Notes: generated by a model from the sequence alone, not told the origin. A stretch of DNA of 64,000 nt from an uncultured Sphingomonadales bacterium (GCA_903832325.1 CAILBC010000012.1:210379-274378), one strand, 5' to 3'. Shown: positions 17,234-28,756, numbered from the stretch's first letter. Program-made: numbers and translations.

Positions 17234-18567
17234 CCGCAACGCGGCCCGCCGGGCGCGCGCCGGGCCGCCGTCCGGGCGTGCTGTTTCCCGCCGATCCGGG
17301 CCGCCGCATGCGCATGGTGGCGGCCGCGCTGCTGATATTCATGGCGGCATTGTTTGTGATCGCCCGGCATTATTCGGGGCATCATGCCGGCCGTGGTACG
17401 GGGTGGGGTTCGGCGTCGGACGCAGCCTGGGGCTATCTTGCAGCCTTTGCCGAGGCGGCGATGGTGGGCGGGCTGGCCGACTGGTTTGCCGTCACCGCGC
17501 TGTTTCGCCGCCCGCTTGGCCTGCCGATCCCGCATACCGCGATCATCCCGGCCAACAAGGATCGCATTGCCGACAGCATGGCCGCGTTTCTGCGCGCCAA
17601 TTTCCTGACGCACCAGGTCGTCGCCCGGCGGCTTCATCGGCTGGATGTGGCCGGTGTCCTGGCTGGCTATCTGGCCGATCCGGGGCGGGCGGGCGGGCGC
17701 ATTGGCGACAGCCTGTCCAGCCTGATGGCCGATATCCTGGCCACGCTCGATCCAGAAAAAGTCGGCCGCCCGGCCAAGGCGCTGCTCAGCCGCCAGATCG
17801 AACGCATCGATCTGGCGCCGTTGCTGGGCCAGATTCTTGCTGGCCTGATTGCCGATGGGCGCCACATGCCGGTGATCGACAGCGTGCTGCGCCGCGTCGG
17901 CGCGCTGCTGGAAGACAACGAGGATGCGCTGCGGGCGATGATCCATGATCGCGCCGGCACGCTGATGCGGTGGACCCGGCTGGATGACCGGCTGGCCAAT
18001 GCCCTGCTCGATGCGCTCTATGCGCTGCTTGCCGAAACGCTGGTCGATCCGGCGCATCCGGTGCGGCGCAAGATCGATGAAACGCTGACCCGGCTGGCGC
18101 AGGATCTGGTGTCCGATCCGGCAATGGGCGCGCGGGTTGCCACGCTAAAGGCAGAGGCGCTGGCCAACCCGGCCTTTTCCGCCTGGCTCGATGCTCTGTG
18201 GGAACGCAGCCGCGTCCGCCTGATCGCCGTTTTGCGTGCACCGGTCGCGCCGGGTGGGGCGAACACCGGCGGCCTGGGGGAACTGGGCGCCGGAATGGCC
18301 GCATTCGGCCGCGCGCTGGGCGAAGATCCCGGCCTGCGCGCGATGGTCAACCGGTTTGCGCGCCGATCGCTGGCGGGGCTGGCCAGCCGCCACGGCGATG
18401 ATATTGTGCGCACCGTGTCGGAAACGGTGCGGCGCTGGGATGCCGGCACGGTCACCCGGCGCATCGAAAGCGCGGTCGGCCGCGATCTGCAGTTCATTCG
18501 CATCAATGGCACGCTGGTCGGCGGGCTGGTCGGGCTGGCGCTTCACGCGGTGGAACGCTGGATCTGA
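17230..18567 (+). CDS. DUF445 (YjiN-like) membrane protein
   Basis: 445 residues. Two hydrophobic segments near the N terminus (MRMVAAALLIFMAALFVIA and the segment around GYLAAFAEAAMVGGLADWFAVTALF) are followed by PLGLPIPHTAIIPANKDRIADSMA, the DUF445 signature. A long helical region and a final hydrophobic segment (GTLVGGLVGLALHAVERWI) complete it. The family is widespread in proteobacteria and its function is not established. The start is a GTG that overlaps the permease stop (GTGA), so translation is probably coupled to the efflux operon. The frame begins with about 25 basic, proline-rich residues before the first helix. Confidence 0.9.
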   Translation: MTATRPAGRAPGRRPGVLFPADPGRRMRMVAAALLIFMAALFVIARHYSGHHAGRGTGWGSASDAAWGYLAAFAEAAMVGGLADWFAVTALFRRPLGLPIPHTAIIPANKDRIADSMAAFLRANFLTHQVVARRLHRLDVAGVLAGYLADPGRAGGRIGDSLSSLMADILATLDPEKVGRPAKALLSRQIERIDLAPLLGQILAGLIADGRHMPVIDSVLRRVGALLEDNEDALRAMIHDRAGTLMRWTRLDDRLANALLDALYALLAETLVDPAHPVRRKIDETLTRLAQDLVSDPAMGARVATLKAEALANPAFSAWLDALWERSRVRLIAVLRAPVAPGGANTGGLGELGAGMAAFGRALGEDPGLRAMVNRFARRSLAGLASRHGDDIVRTVSETVRRWDAGTVTRRIESAVGRDLQFIRINGTLVGGLVGLALHAVERWI

Positions 18568-18623
18568 TCGTGCGCGTGCCAACCACCCCTTTCCGAAAGT
18601 CGTTTTCGATTGCCGAGGACTGG

Positions 18624-19175
18624 ATGACTGCAAACCTTCCCCACCTGGCCACACTGCGGCTTGACTTGCGCCCGCCCGTCGCCGGCGATCTTGAGGGTCT
18701 GGCCGCTGTCATGGCCGATGACGAGGTGCGGCACTTCCTGGGCAACCGGCCGGTCACGCTGGCTGACGAATTTGCCCGCGTGATGCGCAACGCCGGTAGC
18801 TGGGCGCTTTATGGCTATGGCACGTTCATGATCCGCCATGCCGGCAGCGCGGCGATCATCGGCGTGTGCGGGGTGTTTCATTCGTGGCGCGGGTTTGGCC
18901 GGGGGCTGGATGATACGCCCGAGGCGGGCTGGATTCTGGCGCGCCCGGAATGGGGCAAGGGCCTGGCCAGTGAAGCGGTCGGCGCCGCGCTGGCCTGGTT
19001 TGATGGCGCGCATGGTCCGCGCCGCATCGCCTGCATGATCGACCCCGGCAACACGGCCTCGCTGGCGCTGGCAGCGCGGCACAACTTCGTCCGATATGGC
19101 GAACACGAGCTTGATGATGGTCCGGTCGTGCTGCTGGAACGCGGCGCGGCCAAGGTGTCTGCGCCCGGGGACTGA
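18624..19175 (+). CDS. GNAT family N-acetyltransferase (RimJ/RimL-like)
   Basis: 183 residues. It has a typical Acetyltransf_3 layout: TLRLDLRPPVAGDLEGLAAV at the start, GVCGVFHSWRGFG in the middle strand, then EAGWILARPEWGKGLASEAVGAAL, the acetyl-CoA binding region, and IDPGNTASLALAARHNFVRYGE near the end. The acceptor cannot be named; relatives modify ribosomal-protein N termini, antibiotics or small amines. An upstream GTG at 18570 is in frame, but the ATG at 18624 has a GAGGA ribosome-binding site 5 bases upstream and is preferred. It lies 56 bases after the DUF445 stop, possibly in the same transcript. Confidence 0.88.
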   Translation: MTANLPHLATLRLDLRPPVAGDLEGLAAVMADDEVRHFLGNRPVTLADEFARVMRNAGSWALYGYGTFMIRHAGSAAIIGVCGVFHSWRGFGRGLDDTPEAGWILARPEWGKGLASEAVGAALAWFDGAHGPRRIACMIDPGNTASLALAARHNFVRYGEHELDDGPVVLLERGAAKVSAPGD

Positions 19176-19420
19176 CCGGCCGGAAAATGCGCGACAAATG
19201 CGTGACTTGGCGTGGGGTGCAGCCCGGGGCCCCATGATTTCGGCGTGATTTCGGCCCCGCAGGCGATTGTTGCATCGCCGCAACCTGCGCCGCTTCATCG
19301 TCCCTTTTCAACGTCATAAGACATGCTGCGTCACACAGATGACCGCAAATTGTCACGCGCCAAACTTATCCGCCGGGGCGCCGCGTCAGACGGCCCACCA
19401 CCCCCCCAGGGAGCATACCC

Positions 19421-21928
19421 ATGACTTTGTCGCACCTGCTTCGTGCCTCGCTGTCGCACGTCGCACTGATCGCCGCCGCCCAGACCGGGATGGCCACCGC
19501 CGCGCATGCCGCCGATGCCGCGCCAGTCGCTGCACCGGCCGAAACCGGCGCAACCGAAGCGATCGTGGTCACTGCAAAGCAAACGCGGTCTGCCACCGCG
19601 GTCACCGGCGCCGAAATCCAGAAGATCCTGCCCGGCGTGTCACCGCTGAAGGCGGTCGAAACGCTGCCCGGCGTGCTGTACATCACGGCCGACCCCTGGG
19701 GTAACAACGAACAGAACGCGCAGATTTTCATCCACGGGTTCAATTACCAGCAACTGGGCTACACGCTCGATGGCGTGCCGCTGGGTGATCAGAACTATGG
19801 CAACTACAACGGCCTGTCGCCGCAGCGTGCGGTCGTTTCCGAATTTGTCGGCCGGGCGGTGGTTTCCACCGGCGCGGGCGATCTGGGCACGGCTTCGACC
19901 AGCAATCTTGGCGGCGCGATCGAAACCTTCACCGCCGAACCGGCGCGCAAATTCGGCGCTGCGGTCGATGAAACCGTGGGCAGCTATGGCACCTCGCGCA
20001 CCGTGGTGCGGCTGGACAGCGGCGCATTCGGCCCGGGCAAAACCAACGCGGCCTCGGTCATCGTCGCCCGGCAACATGCCCGCGCGTGGGATTTCAACGG
20101 CATCCAGGGTGGCTGGCAAGTCAACGGCAAGTTCGTCCACGAAGACAGCGTGGGCAAGCTGACCGCGTTCTTCGATTATTCCGACAAGACCGAACCAAAC
20201 GAAGACGCCACCAGCTTTCGCATTCCGGCGACCACGCCCGCGCAGGCCTATACCCCCTATACCCGGCCCTATCTCTATCCGAACCTTGGCGCGATGCAGT
20301 CCTATCTCGACGCCTATGGCAACAGCCCCGCGGCCGAAGGCGGCAACTATCACAACTATTATTCCGATGCGCAGCGCACCGACTATCTGGGCTATCTGAA
20401 GTATGACGCGCATCTGTCGGACACGCTGAGCTGGTCCAATCAGGCCTATTTCCATCATGACGATGGCGTGGGCGTGGTTGCCGGGCCGCTGGGCCAGTCG
20501 ATCACCGTGATCCAGGCTTATCTCGATCCCAACTATGCGACCGACAAGCATTTTTCGGGCAATGGCAATGGAGCGGGCAACACCGCGCTGGGCGCGCAGC
20601 TGTTTGCCGCCACTGGCGGCGCGGGGCTGGTGATCCGCACCACCGAATACCGCATCGATCGCGAAGGCGTGCTGTCCACGCTGCATCTTGACCTGGGCGC
20701 GCACCAGATCGAGCTGGGCGGCTGGTTCGAACACAACAGCGCCACGCAATGGCGCCGGTGGTATGGCGCGGATGTGACCCGGCCCACCAGCTTTACCCCC
20801 TATATCCGCCCGTCGAACCCGCTGTTCACGCAATATCAGGGGGAAGCGCGCGTGCAGGACCTGCAACTGCACATCCAGGACAATTGGCGCGTGACCAACC
20901 GCCTGGCGATCGAGGCCGGGTTCAAGACCAGTGCGCAGTGGGCCAGGGGTTCGTACCCGGTCCAGCCGCTGGCCGGATCGCTGTCCGGGCTGCAGGGCGG
21001 GCTGCCGCAGGGCCGGATCACCACCACGCGTTGGTTCCTGCCGGCGTTCGGCGCGAAATTCGACCTGACCGCGCACGAGCAGCTTTATGTCAACGTGCAG
21101 AAGAACTTGCGCCAGTACATGACGTATCTCGGCGGGGCTTCGCTTTCGCCGTGGTTCACCGGCAGCCAGGCCGCGTTCGACAGCTTTGCCAGCCAGGGCA
21201 AGCCGGAGGAAAGCTGGACTTATGAAGCCGGGCTGCGCACCCGCCGCAGCTTTGCCGGTGCGCCGGTTTCGGCGATCGAGGCGCAAGTCAACTATTACCA
21301 CGTCACCTTCAGCAACCGTCAGCTGGCGATCAACAGCAACCCCGGCGGCATCGCCGGCAGCGGGATCACCGGCGGCACGGCCACGCTGGTCAACGTGGGC
21401 AGCGTGCACACCGATGGTGTCGATGGCGCGGTCACGCTGCATTTCGGCCCGCATGCCGCGCTCTATGATGCGGTGTCGTACAACCGATCGACCTATCAGA
21501 GCGATTATACCTCGACCGCATTCGGCATCGGCGCGGCGACCAACAGCTGTGGCACAGGGGCTGCCGGCGTCGTGCCGACGTGCGGCAAAGTCATTCCCGG
21601 CACTCCGATGTGGATGAACAAGACCGTTGCCAGCCTGAATTTCGGCCCGGTCGAGCTGCAGGCGATCGGCGATTATGTTGGCAAGCGCTATGCGACTTAT
21701 ACCAATGACACCGGCGTGCCGTCATATTTCCTCGCCTCGGCGCGGGTCACGGTGCACTTGCCCGCGGAAAAGCTGCACCTGGCCAAGGCCGATCTCAGCC
21801 TCAATGTCACCAACCTGACGGACGAGACCGGGGTTTCGACGGTTTCGATCGGTGCGGCGGCCAACAGCTATTCGGCCTATCCGATTGCGCCGCGCCAGTG
21901 GTTCCTGACATTCGGCGCCGGCTTCTGA
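19421..21928 (+). CDS. TonB-dependent outer-membrane receptor
   Basis: 835 residues. The signal peptide covers about residues 1-29 (ends ATAAHAADA). A TonB-box-like EAIVVTA lies near residue 47, then the plug domain (VSPLKAVETLPGVLYITAD, IFIHGFNYQQLGYTLDGVPLG) and GTASTSNLGGAIETF at its end. The rest is an aromatic-rich 22-strand beta barrel ending in an aromatic residue (FLTFGAGF), as required for insertion by BAM. It belongs to the broad family importing siderophores, cobalamin or complex carbohydrates. A closer substrate cannot be given: no FecR/sigma pair or degradative cluster adjoins it. The only neighbour downstream is a convergent secreted propeller-like protein. Confidence 0.9.
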   Translation: MTLSHLLRASLSHVALIAAAQTGMATAAHAADAAPVAAPAETGATEAIVVTAKQTRSATAVTGAEIQKILPGVSPLKAVETLPGVLYITADPWGNNEQNAQIFIHGFNYQQLGYTLDGVPLGDQNYGNYNGLSPQRAVVSEFVGRAVVSTGAGDLGTASTSNLGGAIETFTAEPARKFGAAVDETVGSYGTSRTVVRLDSGAFGPGKTNAASVIVARQHARAWDFNGIQGGWQVNGKFVHEDSVGKLTAFFDYSDKTEPNEDATSFRIPATTPAQAYTPYTRPYLYPNLGAMQSYLDAYGNSPAAEGGNYHNYYSDAQRTDYLGYLKYDAHLSDTLSWSNQAYFHHDDGVGVVAGPLGQSITVIQAYLDPNYATDKHFSGNGNGAGNTALGAQLFAATGGAGLVIRTTEYRIDREGVLSTLHLDLGAHQIELGGWFEHNSATQWRRWYGADVTRPTSFTPYIRPSNPLFTQYQGEARVQDLQLHIQDNWRVTNRLAIEAGFKTSAQWARGSYPVQPLAGSLSGLQGGLPQGRITTTRWFLPAFGAKFDLTAHEQLYVNVQKNLRQYMTYLGGASLSPWFTGSQAAFDSFASQGKPEESWTYEAGLRTRRSFAGAPVSAIEAQVNYYHVTFSNRQLAINSNPGGIAGSGITGGTATLVNVGSVHTDGVDGAVTLHFGPHAALYDAVSYNRSTYQSDYTSTAFGIGAATNSCGTGAAGVVPTCGKVIPGTPMWMNKTVASLNFGPVELQAIGDYVGKRYATYTNDTGVPSYFLASARVTVHLPAEKLHLAKADLSLNVTNLTDETGVSTVSIGAAANSYSAYPIAPRQWFLTFGAGF

Positions 21929-21935
21929 ACACTGC

Positions 21936-21964
21936 GACGCGGCGGTTGGGGCAACCGCCGCGTC
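21936..21964 (+). terminator. Hairpin after the TonB-dependent receptor gene
   Basis: A perfect 12-base stem, GACGCGGCGGTT at 21936-21947 with AACCGCCGCGTC at 21953-21964 and a 5-base loop, begins 8 bases after the stop codon. No T-tract follows, so it may act as an mRNA 3' stabiliser or a Rho-assisted stop. Confidence 0.65.
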
Positions 21965-22002
21965 GGTCCTGCGGGGGGTAAAGCAAGATGCTCGCGGCCG
22001 GA

Positions 22003-22884
22003 TCAGCCGGCGGTGAGCGTTGCCGTTGCGGCAGGCCGGTCGGCGCTGCTTTCCGGACTGTTGCCCAGGCGGAAATGGAACAGGCGGCTGGGGCCGTCTT
22101 CGGGCAGCAGATAGAGCTCGCGGCCCTGCAGCGTCATGCCTTCGCCGGTATAGGGCCTGGCATGGCTATGGGATCGCGCGCGCTCGGTGGCGCCGCTGCG
22201 CAAGGTTCGCACCAGCTTGAGCGAGGGAAAATCGATCCAGTCGATCGTGCCGCTGTGCCGCGTGCGCAGTCCGCCGGCGACCAGCTGCCCATCGACGAAC
22301 TTCATGTCCTGATAGTGCGTGGCCGACGGGTTGCGCACGATCTGCATCGGCGTGCCCCCGGTCAGATCGATCAAATAGAGCCGCTTGCTGTCCCAATTGC
22401 CGGCCACCAGGCTGCTGCCCGATACCGCGACGCAGCCCAGGTGATCGGGCACGTGGATCTTGCGGCGGATCTGCAGCGTTTCGGGGTCGATTTCCATGAG
22501 CACGGCCGAACTGTGCGCGTGGTATTCGGCCACCGGCACCCAGATCGCGTCATCCGCGATCGAAAATCCGCCGGGGTGATAGCGGGCGCCGTCGGTCAGC
22601 TCGACCTGCCGCACAAAGGCGCCTGTCGTCCGGTCGAATTCGTGCAGGTATCCGCGGCGCTTTCCGATATCGACCGAAGTCACCCAGATGTGCCGGCTGT
22701 CGAGATCGACCCCCTGCACATGGAACAGCTTGCCCTGCAGCACCAGCGTGCCGAGCAGCTGCGCGTTTTCAATTCCGCTTATGGGCGCAGGCCGTGCGGC
22801 GCGCGCCGATGCGATCGGCAAAGTCAGGGCGACGGCGGCGACGGCAGCGCACAAGATTGCAGTGCGCCAGGCGGTGCGGATCAT
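22003..22884 (-). CDS. Secreted propeller-like protein (DUF6454-like)
   Basis: 293 residues. The signal peptide is MIRTAWRTAILCAAVAAVALT ending near ASARA-A. The mature protein shows repeated blade-like strands (HVQGVDLDSRHIWVTSVD, HPGGFSIADDAIWVPVAEY, GCVAVSGSSLVAGNWDSKRLYLID, YQDMKFVDGQLVAGG) of the kind seen in beta-propeller and SMP-30/YncE-like proteins. It resembles what I recall of the DUF6454 family, but this needs a profile search. No catalytic residues can be assigned. The start at 22884 was chosen for the signal peptide; the frame is open to 22950. It converges on the TonB receptor, so any joint role is speculative. Confidence 0.78.
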   Translation of the reverse strand: MIRTAWRTAILCAAVAAVALTLPIASARAARPAPISGIENAQLLGTLVLQGKLFHVQGVDLDSRHIWVTSVDIGKRRGYLHEFDRTTGAFVRQVELTDGARYHPGGFSIADDAIWVPVAEYHAHSSAVLMEIDPETLQIRRKIHVPDHLGCVAVSGSSLVAGNWDSKRLYLIDLTGGTPMQIVRNPSATHYQDMKFVDGQLVAGGLRTRHSGTIDWIDFPSLKLVRTLRSGATERARSHSHARPYTGEGMTLQGRELYLLPEDGPSRLFHFRLGNSPESSADRPAATATLTAG

Positions 22885-22989
22885 TGCGTTTCCCCCCGGG
22901 GATCGGCGATGCCCGTGCGATAGTCGTGCGGTGTTACGGTGCCGAGTCAACCCGATGGCAAGACGGAGTCACCGCTTTATTTGCGTCAA

Positions 22990-23040
22990 ACAAAAAAGAG
23001 GGGCGGAAAGGTTTTCCCTTTCCGCCCCCCCCTTTGTGCC
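22990..23040 (-). terminator. Rho-independent terminator of groESL
   Basis: On the minus strand, a 12-base GC-rich stem (arms 23000-23011 and 23017-23028) with a 5-base loop is followed by TCTTTTTTG. It begins about 30 bases after the groEL stop codon. This is a textbook intrinsic terminator and the clearest in the window. Confidence 0.88.
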
Positions 23041-23061
23041 TTTCGGCCGGGATGCGTGAAC

Positions 23062-24735
<1,674 letters not shown>

Positions 24736-24744
24736 TCAGAGCGC

Positions 24745-25032
24745 TCAGCCAACGATGCCGAGGATGTCCGATTCCTTCATGATCAGCAGGTCTTCACCCG
24801 CGACCTTGACTTCGGTGCCCGACCACTTGCCGAACAGCACGCGATCGCCAACCTTGACGTCCATCGGGGTGATCGTGCCGTTTTCGGCACGCGCGCCGCT
24901 GCCGATGGCGACGACTTCGCCTTCAGCCGGCTTTTCCTTGGCGCTGTCGGGGATGATGATCCCGCCAGCAGTTTTTTCCTCGGCCTCGACGCGGCGCACC
25001 AGCACGCGGTCGTGCAACGGACGGAATGACAT
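24745..25032 (-). CDS. groS: Co-chaperonin GroES (10 kDa)
   Basis: 95 residues. [35 protein letters not shown] is the standard start, including the mobile loop that docks on Gro[34 protein letters not shown] ends it. It caps the GroEL cylinder. Although the frame is open far upstream (to 25383), the family start at 25032 lies 63 bases after the CIRCE element and fits exactly. It is the first gene of the groES-groEL operon. Confidence 0.98.
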   Translation of the reverse strand: MSFRPLHDRVLVRRVEAEEKTAGGIIIPDSAKEKPAEGEVVAIGSGARAENGTITPMDVKVGDRVLFGKWSGTEVKVAGEDLLIMKESDILGIVG

Positions 25033-25095
25033 GGGTTGCTTGCCTCTCAGTTCATCGATCGGCCTCAATCGGCCGGATCGGTGTTGCGAAATTCT

Positions 25096-25122
25096 CTGGC
25101 ACTCGCACAGGGTGAGTGCCAG
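25096..25122 (-). promoter_or_regulatory. CIRCE operator (HrcA-binding site) of groESL
   Basis: A perfect 9-N9-9 inverted repeat: CTGGCACTC (25096-25104), nine bases, GAGTGCCAG (25114-25122). This is the CIRCE consensus (TTAGCACTC-N9-GAGTGCTAA) with a change at position 3 of each arm and at the ends, changed symmetrically so the palindrome is kept. It lies in the 5' leader of groES. HrcA is known to bind such sites and repress heat-shock genes. Confidence 0.93.
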
Positions 25123-25129
25123 CGGTGCC

Positions 25130-25158
25130 GATATGGGTAAGCCGGATGGGGGCGTCAA
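25130..25158 (-). promoter_or_regulatory. Probable housekeeping promoter of groESL
   Basis: On the minus strand TTGACG (25158-25153), a 17-base spacer and CATATC (25135-25130) form a sigma-70-like promoter. The predicted transcription start falls at or just before the CIRCE element, the normal arrangement for HrcA repression. Confidence 0.55.
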
Positions 25159-25229
25159 GAGGGGCAGGGCACAGATTTGTCGCGGTGATTTTCCCGCGGC
25201 TGGACAATTGGCTCTGGCAGGCCCGCGCG

Positions 25230-26666
25230 TCAGTGCGCGGCAAACAGCCCTGGCACCGCAGCTTCGGGCAAATGTCCGTCGGCCTGGGGCGCATCGGCCA
25301 CCAGGCCCAGCTCCACGCGCAAATGCCAGCGCCAGATCAGCAGGCCGGCCACCACCACCAGCCCGGCGAGCAGCCCCAGCCACACGCCCACCCCGGCCAG
25401 CGGGGTATAAAGCCCCAGCAGCACCGCGGTGCCCATGCCCGGCACCCAGTATCCGAACAGCGCGATCGCCATCGGCACGCGCGTATCCTGCAATCCGCGC
25501 AGCAGCGATGCCGCCACGGTCTGCGCCCCGTCAAACAGCTGGAACGCGGCGGCCACGCTCATGTAACGGACGGTCAACGCGACCAGAGCGGCATTTTCGG
25601 GCAGGGCGGGATCGACATAGAGCACGATGATCGTGCGCGGCGCAAACAGCAGCAGCGCGGCCGCAAGCGACATGAACCCGATCCCGGTCATCAGCGCCAC
25701 GTGCCCGGCCAGCGTAACCCCGTGGCGATCACCCGCGCCATAGGCCCGGCCCACGCGGATCGTTGCGGCCTGGGCAATGCCGAACGGCACCTGAAACGTG
25801 ATGGCGGCAAATTGCAGCGCCAGCGTGTGCGCGGCCAGCGGCACTTCGCCGATCCGCCCCATCAGGAATGCCGCGCCGTTGAACAGCCCGGCCTCGGCCA
25901 GGATTGTGGTGGTGATCGGCACGCCGATGCGCAGCACATCGCGCAGCCGCACCCAATCGATCCGCCACCACCGGCCAAGCAGGCGATAGCGGTGCAGCCG
26001 CCGGTCAAACCGGATCACCAGCATAAACGCCGCCAGCGTCAGCGAACTGGTGATCACGCTCGACAGCGCCGAACCTTGCAGCCCCAGCGCAGGCATGCCG
26101 CCATGGCCAAACACGAACAGCCAGTTGCCCAGCCCGTTGGTCAGCAGCGCCAGCACGGTGATCGCCAGCCCGACCCCCGGCCGGCCCAGCGTGGCCACCG
26201 TGCCGCGCAACAGCGACCCCAGCACGGTGGGCACCGCCGCCCACATCAGCACCCGCATGAACGGAACGGCCAGTGCGATCACACGCGGGCCCTGCCCGGT
26301 CAGCGCCAGAATCGGGCCGATCATGGTGCAGATCGCCATCGCCCCCAGCGCCGCGGCAATACCCGCCCACGCCGCCATGCGCACCGACCGGCGCACTTCG
26401 CGCACGGCGTGGCTGCGCCGCCCGAGTTCGGCCGCGATCAGCGGCGATGCCGCGCCCACCAGCCCGGTCAGGCTCCAGATCAGCAGGCTGAAGACGGAAA
26501 CGGTCAGCGATGCGGCCGCCAGTTGCGCTGGCCCCAGCCGCGCGACAAACACCACATCGAGCGCAAACACCGCCATCTGCAGCAGGTTCGACGCCACCAG
26601 CGGCGCCGCCAGCGCCAGCGTGGCGCGCGCTTCATCCAGGATCGTGCGGGGCGGATTTTCGAACAT
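25230..26666 (-). CDS. MATE family efflux transporter
   Basis: 478 residues with about 12 hydrophobic helices in two similar halves, the standard MATE (NorM/DinF) layout. Characteristic stretches are [25 protein letters not shown] at the start, PVASALAL-like [16 protein letters not shown], and in the second half [23 protein letters not shown] and [19 protein letters not shown]. The family exports cationic drugs and metabolites using H+ or Na+. The start [17 protein letters not shown] is preferred over the ATG 10 codons upstream. The gene ends 108 bases before the CIRCE element and reads in the same direction as groES; read-through is possible, as no clear terminator was seen between them. Confidence 0.92.
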   Translation of the reverse strand: MFENPPRTILDEARATLALAAPLVASNLLQMAVFALDVVFVARLGPAQLAAASLTVSVFSLLIWSLTGLVGAASPLIAAELGRRSHAVREVRRSVRMAAWAGIAAALGAMAICTMIGPILALTGQGPRVIALAVPFMRVLMWAAVPTVLGSLLRGTVATLGRPGVGLAITVLALLTNGLGNWLFVFGHGGMPALGLQGSALSSVITSSLTLAAFMLVIRFDRRLHRYRLLGRWWRIDWVRLRDVLRIGVPITTTILAEAGLFNGAAFLMGRIGEVPLAAHTLALQFAAITFQVPFGIAQAATIRVGRAYGAGDRHGVTLAGHVALMTGIGFMSLAAALLLFAPRTIIVLYVDPALPENAALVALTVRYMSVAAAFQLFDGAQTVAASLLRGLQDTRVPMAIALFGYWVPGMGTAVLLGLYTPLAGVGVWLGLLAGLVVVAGLLIWRWHLRVELGLVADAPQADGHLPEAAVPGLFAAH

Positions 26667-26710
26667 CGTGGACGCGCCATAAAGCGTGCCGCACAAAAGT
26701 GGTCCGGTTT

Positions 26711-26764
26711 TTTCGCCAGGCCACCTGATTTCGCCAGTCTATCTGATTTCGCCAGGCCATCCGA
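26711..26764. repeat. Tandem repeat, three 18-base units
   Basis: Three consecutive 18-base units beginning TTTCGCCAG at 26711, 26729 and 26747, for example TTTCGCCAGGCCACCTGA. They lie in the gap between the divergent MATE gene and the small lipoprotein gene. Confidence 0.8.
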
Positions 26765-26926
26765 TAAAGTGCGGCGATGGTGACAAAGGGTGTGCCGGAT
26801 CAATGGTCAGGCGCCGCGCGTCGGGTCAGGGCTCAAAACGGGCCGGGGCTCGCGACGTGCCGGGAAGGGCATCGCTGCCGGGCCGGCTTCGGTTCGATAC
26901 TGCAAGGAACATCCGGGGGCGCTCAT

Positions 26927-27103
26927 TTGAAACGTTTTCTGCTGGTATTGGCGCCGGGCTTGCTGCTGTCGGCTTGCGGCGAACCGAAACCCGATGTGAC
27001 GGTCGATGCGGGTAATCCGCTGGCCGTTGCATCCGATACCGGCACGACCGCCGCAATCGATTCCGCCGCTCCCTCGCCGGCACCATCCGCCCCCACGCCT
27101 TGA
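26927..27103 (+). CDS. Very small predicted lipoprotein
   Basis: 58 residues if translated from the TTG at 26927. The sequence LKRFLLVLAPGLLLSACGEP is a textbook lipoprotein signal (basic start, hydrophobic core, lipobox LSAC), leaving a mature peptide of about 40 residues rich in Thr, Ala, Ser and Pro. The frame is open from an ATG at 26777, but those 50 residues look like non-coding translation. A TTG start is uncommon, so either TTG is used here or the annotation should be treated with caution. No function can be named. The aldehyde dehydrogenase follows after 129 bases. Confidence 0.5.
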   Translation: MKRFLLVLAPGLLLSACGEPKPDVTVDAGNPLAVASDTGTTAAIDSAAPSPAPSAPTP

Positions 27104-27232
27104 TTCTGCGCTACGCCGCAATTTTAGCCCGTTGCGCCCCGCAAGCCGCTTGCGTCGGGCGCGTGGTGGCGCGATGACGGCACACAGGATAGCGGGCGGC
27201 CAAGCCCGCGCCACGATGGAGAGGACAAAGCC

Positions 27233-28756
27233 ATGAATGTGATGACCGCTGACGCCGTGCAGGCACTCGTCGCGCCCTTTGCCAAACGCTATGACAACTT
27301 CATCGGCGGCACATGGGTTCCCCCGGTCAATGGCCGCTATTTCGACAATGTGTCGTCGATCAACGGCCAGGTGGTGTGCGAATGCGCGCGATCGGATGCG
27401 GCCGACATCGAACTGGCGCTGGATGCCGCGCACGCCGCGCGCGTGGCCTGGGGCAAGACTTCGGCGGCCGACCGCGCGCTGATGCTGACACGGATTGCCG
27501 ACCGGATGGAGGCCAATCTGGAAAAGCTGGCCACTGCCGAAACCTGGGACAATGGCAAGCCGATCCGCGAAACGCTGGCTGCCGACATTCCGCTGGCGAT
27601 AGACCATTTCCGCTATTTCGCCGGCTGCGTGCGCGCGCAGGAAGGGTCGTTGTCGCAAATCGATGATGATACCGTGGGCTATCACTTTCACGAACCGCTG
27701 GGCGTGGTCGGGCAGATCATCCCGTGGAATTTCCCGATCCTGATGGCGGTGTGGAAACTGGCGCCGGCGCTGGCCGCGGGCAACTGCGTGGTGCTCAAAC
27801 CCGCCGAACAGACCCCGGCCTCGATCATGGTGCTGATGGAACTGATCGCCGACCTGCTGCCCGCGGGCGTGTTGAATGTGGTCAACGGCTTCGGGCTCGA
27901 AGCGGGCAAGCCGCTCGCCTCGTCAAAGCGGATCGCCAAGATCGCGTTCACCGGCGAAACCTCGACCGGCAAGCTGATCGCCCAATATGCCAGCGAAAAC
28001 CTGATCCCCGTCACGCTGGAGCTGGGCGGGAAAAGCCCCAACATCTTCTTTGCCGATGTCGCCGCGCACGATGACGACTTTTTCGACAAGGCGATCGAAG
28101 GCTTTGTGATGTTTGCGCTCAACCAGGGCGAAGTGTGCACGTGCCCCAGCCGCGCGCTGATCCAGGAATCGATCTATGACCGGTTCATGGAGCGCGCGAT
28201 TAAGCGGGTTGAGGCGATCGTGCAGGGCAACCCGCTGGATATCAACACGATGATCGGCGCGCAGGCCAGCGAGGAACAGCAGGAAAAGATCCTGCGTTAT
28301 CTGCAGATCGGCCGTGATGAAGGCGCGACCGTATTGACCGGTGGCGGGGTTGCCAATCTGGGCGGGGCGCTGGCCGGCGGGTTCTATATCCAGCCGACCG
28401 TGTTCAAGGGCCACAACAAGATGCGCATTTTTCAGGAGGAAATCTTTGGCCCGGTGGTGTCCACCACCACGTTCAAGGATGCCGACGAAGCGCTGTCGAT
28501 CGCCAATGACAGCGCCTATGGCCTGGGCGCCGGGGTGTGGAGCCGCGATGCCAACACCTGCTATCGCTTTGGCCGCGCGATCGAGGCCGGGCGGGTGTGG
28601 ACCAATTGCTATCACGCTTATCCGGCGCATGCCGCGTTCGGCGGATACAAACAGTCGGGCATCGGGCGCGAAACGCACAAGATGATGCTCGATCACTATC
28701 AGCAGACCAAAAACATGCTGGTCAGCTACAGCGCCAAGAAACTGGGCTTTTTCTAA
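27233..28756 (+). CDS. NAD-dependent aldehyde dehydrogenase (ExaC/AldB type)
   Basis: 507 residues, typical of the ALDH superfamily. It oxidises aldehydes to acids in the cytoplasm. Visible signatures are [23 protein letters not shown] for the cofactor fold, [11 protein letters not shown], the general-base glutamate in ELGGKSPN, and the catalytic cysteine in [13 protein letters not shown]; the CTCPSR context is typical of the AldB/ExaC acetaldehyde group. The C terminus has [18 protein letters not shown] strong GGAGAGGA ribosome-binding site precedes the ATG. Alcohol-derived acetaldehyde is the likely substrate by family, but no alcohol dehydrogenase is adjacent. It is followed by a dispersed repeat, not by a partner gene. 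Confidence 0.93.
   Translation: MNVMTADAVQALVAPFAKRYDNFIGGTWVPPVNGRYFDNVSSINGQVVCECARSDAADIELALDAAHAARVAWGKTSAADRALMLTRIADRMEANLEKLATAETWDNGKPIRETLAADIPLAIDHFRYFAGCVRAQEGSLSQIDDDTVGYHFHEPLGVVGQIIPWNFPILMAVWKLAPALAAGNCVVLKPAEQTPASIMVLMELIADLLPAGVLNVVNGFGLEAGKPLASSKRIAKIAFTGETSTGKLIAQYASENLIPVTLELGGKSPNIFFADVAAHDDDFFDKAIEGFVMFALNQGEVCTCPSRALIQESIYDRFMERAIKRVEAIVQGNPLDINTMIGAQASEEQQEKILRYLQIGRDEGATVLTGGGVANLGGALAGGFYIQPTVFKGHNKMRIFQEEIFGPVVSTTTFKDADEALSIANDSAYGLGAGVWSRDANTCYRFGRAIEAGRVWTNCYHAYPAHAAFGGYKQSGIGRETHKMMLDHYQQTKNMLVSYSAKKLGFF

Noticed and set aside
25116..26783. A 555-codon + frame over the MATE gene
   Set aside because: It is extremely rich in His, Gln and Arg, typical of antisense frames in GC-rich DNA; the minus strand encodes a clear MATE transporter.
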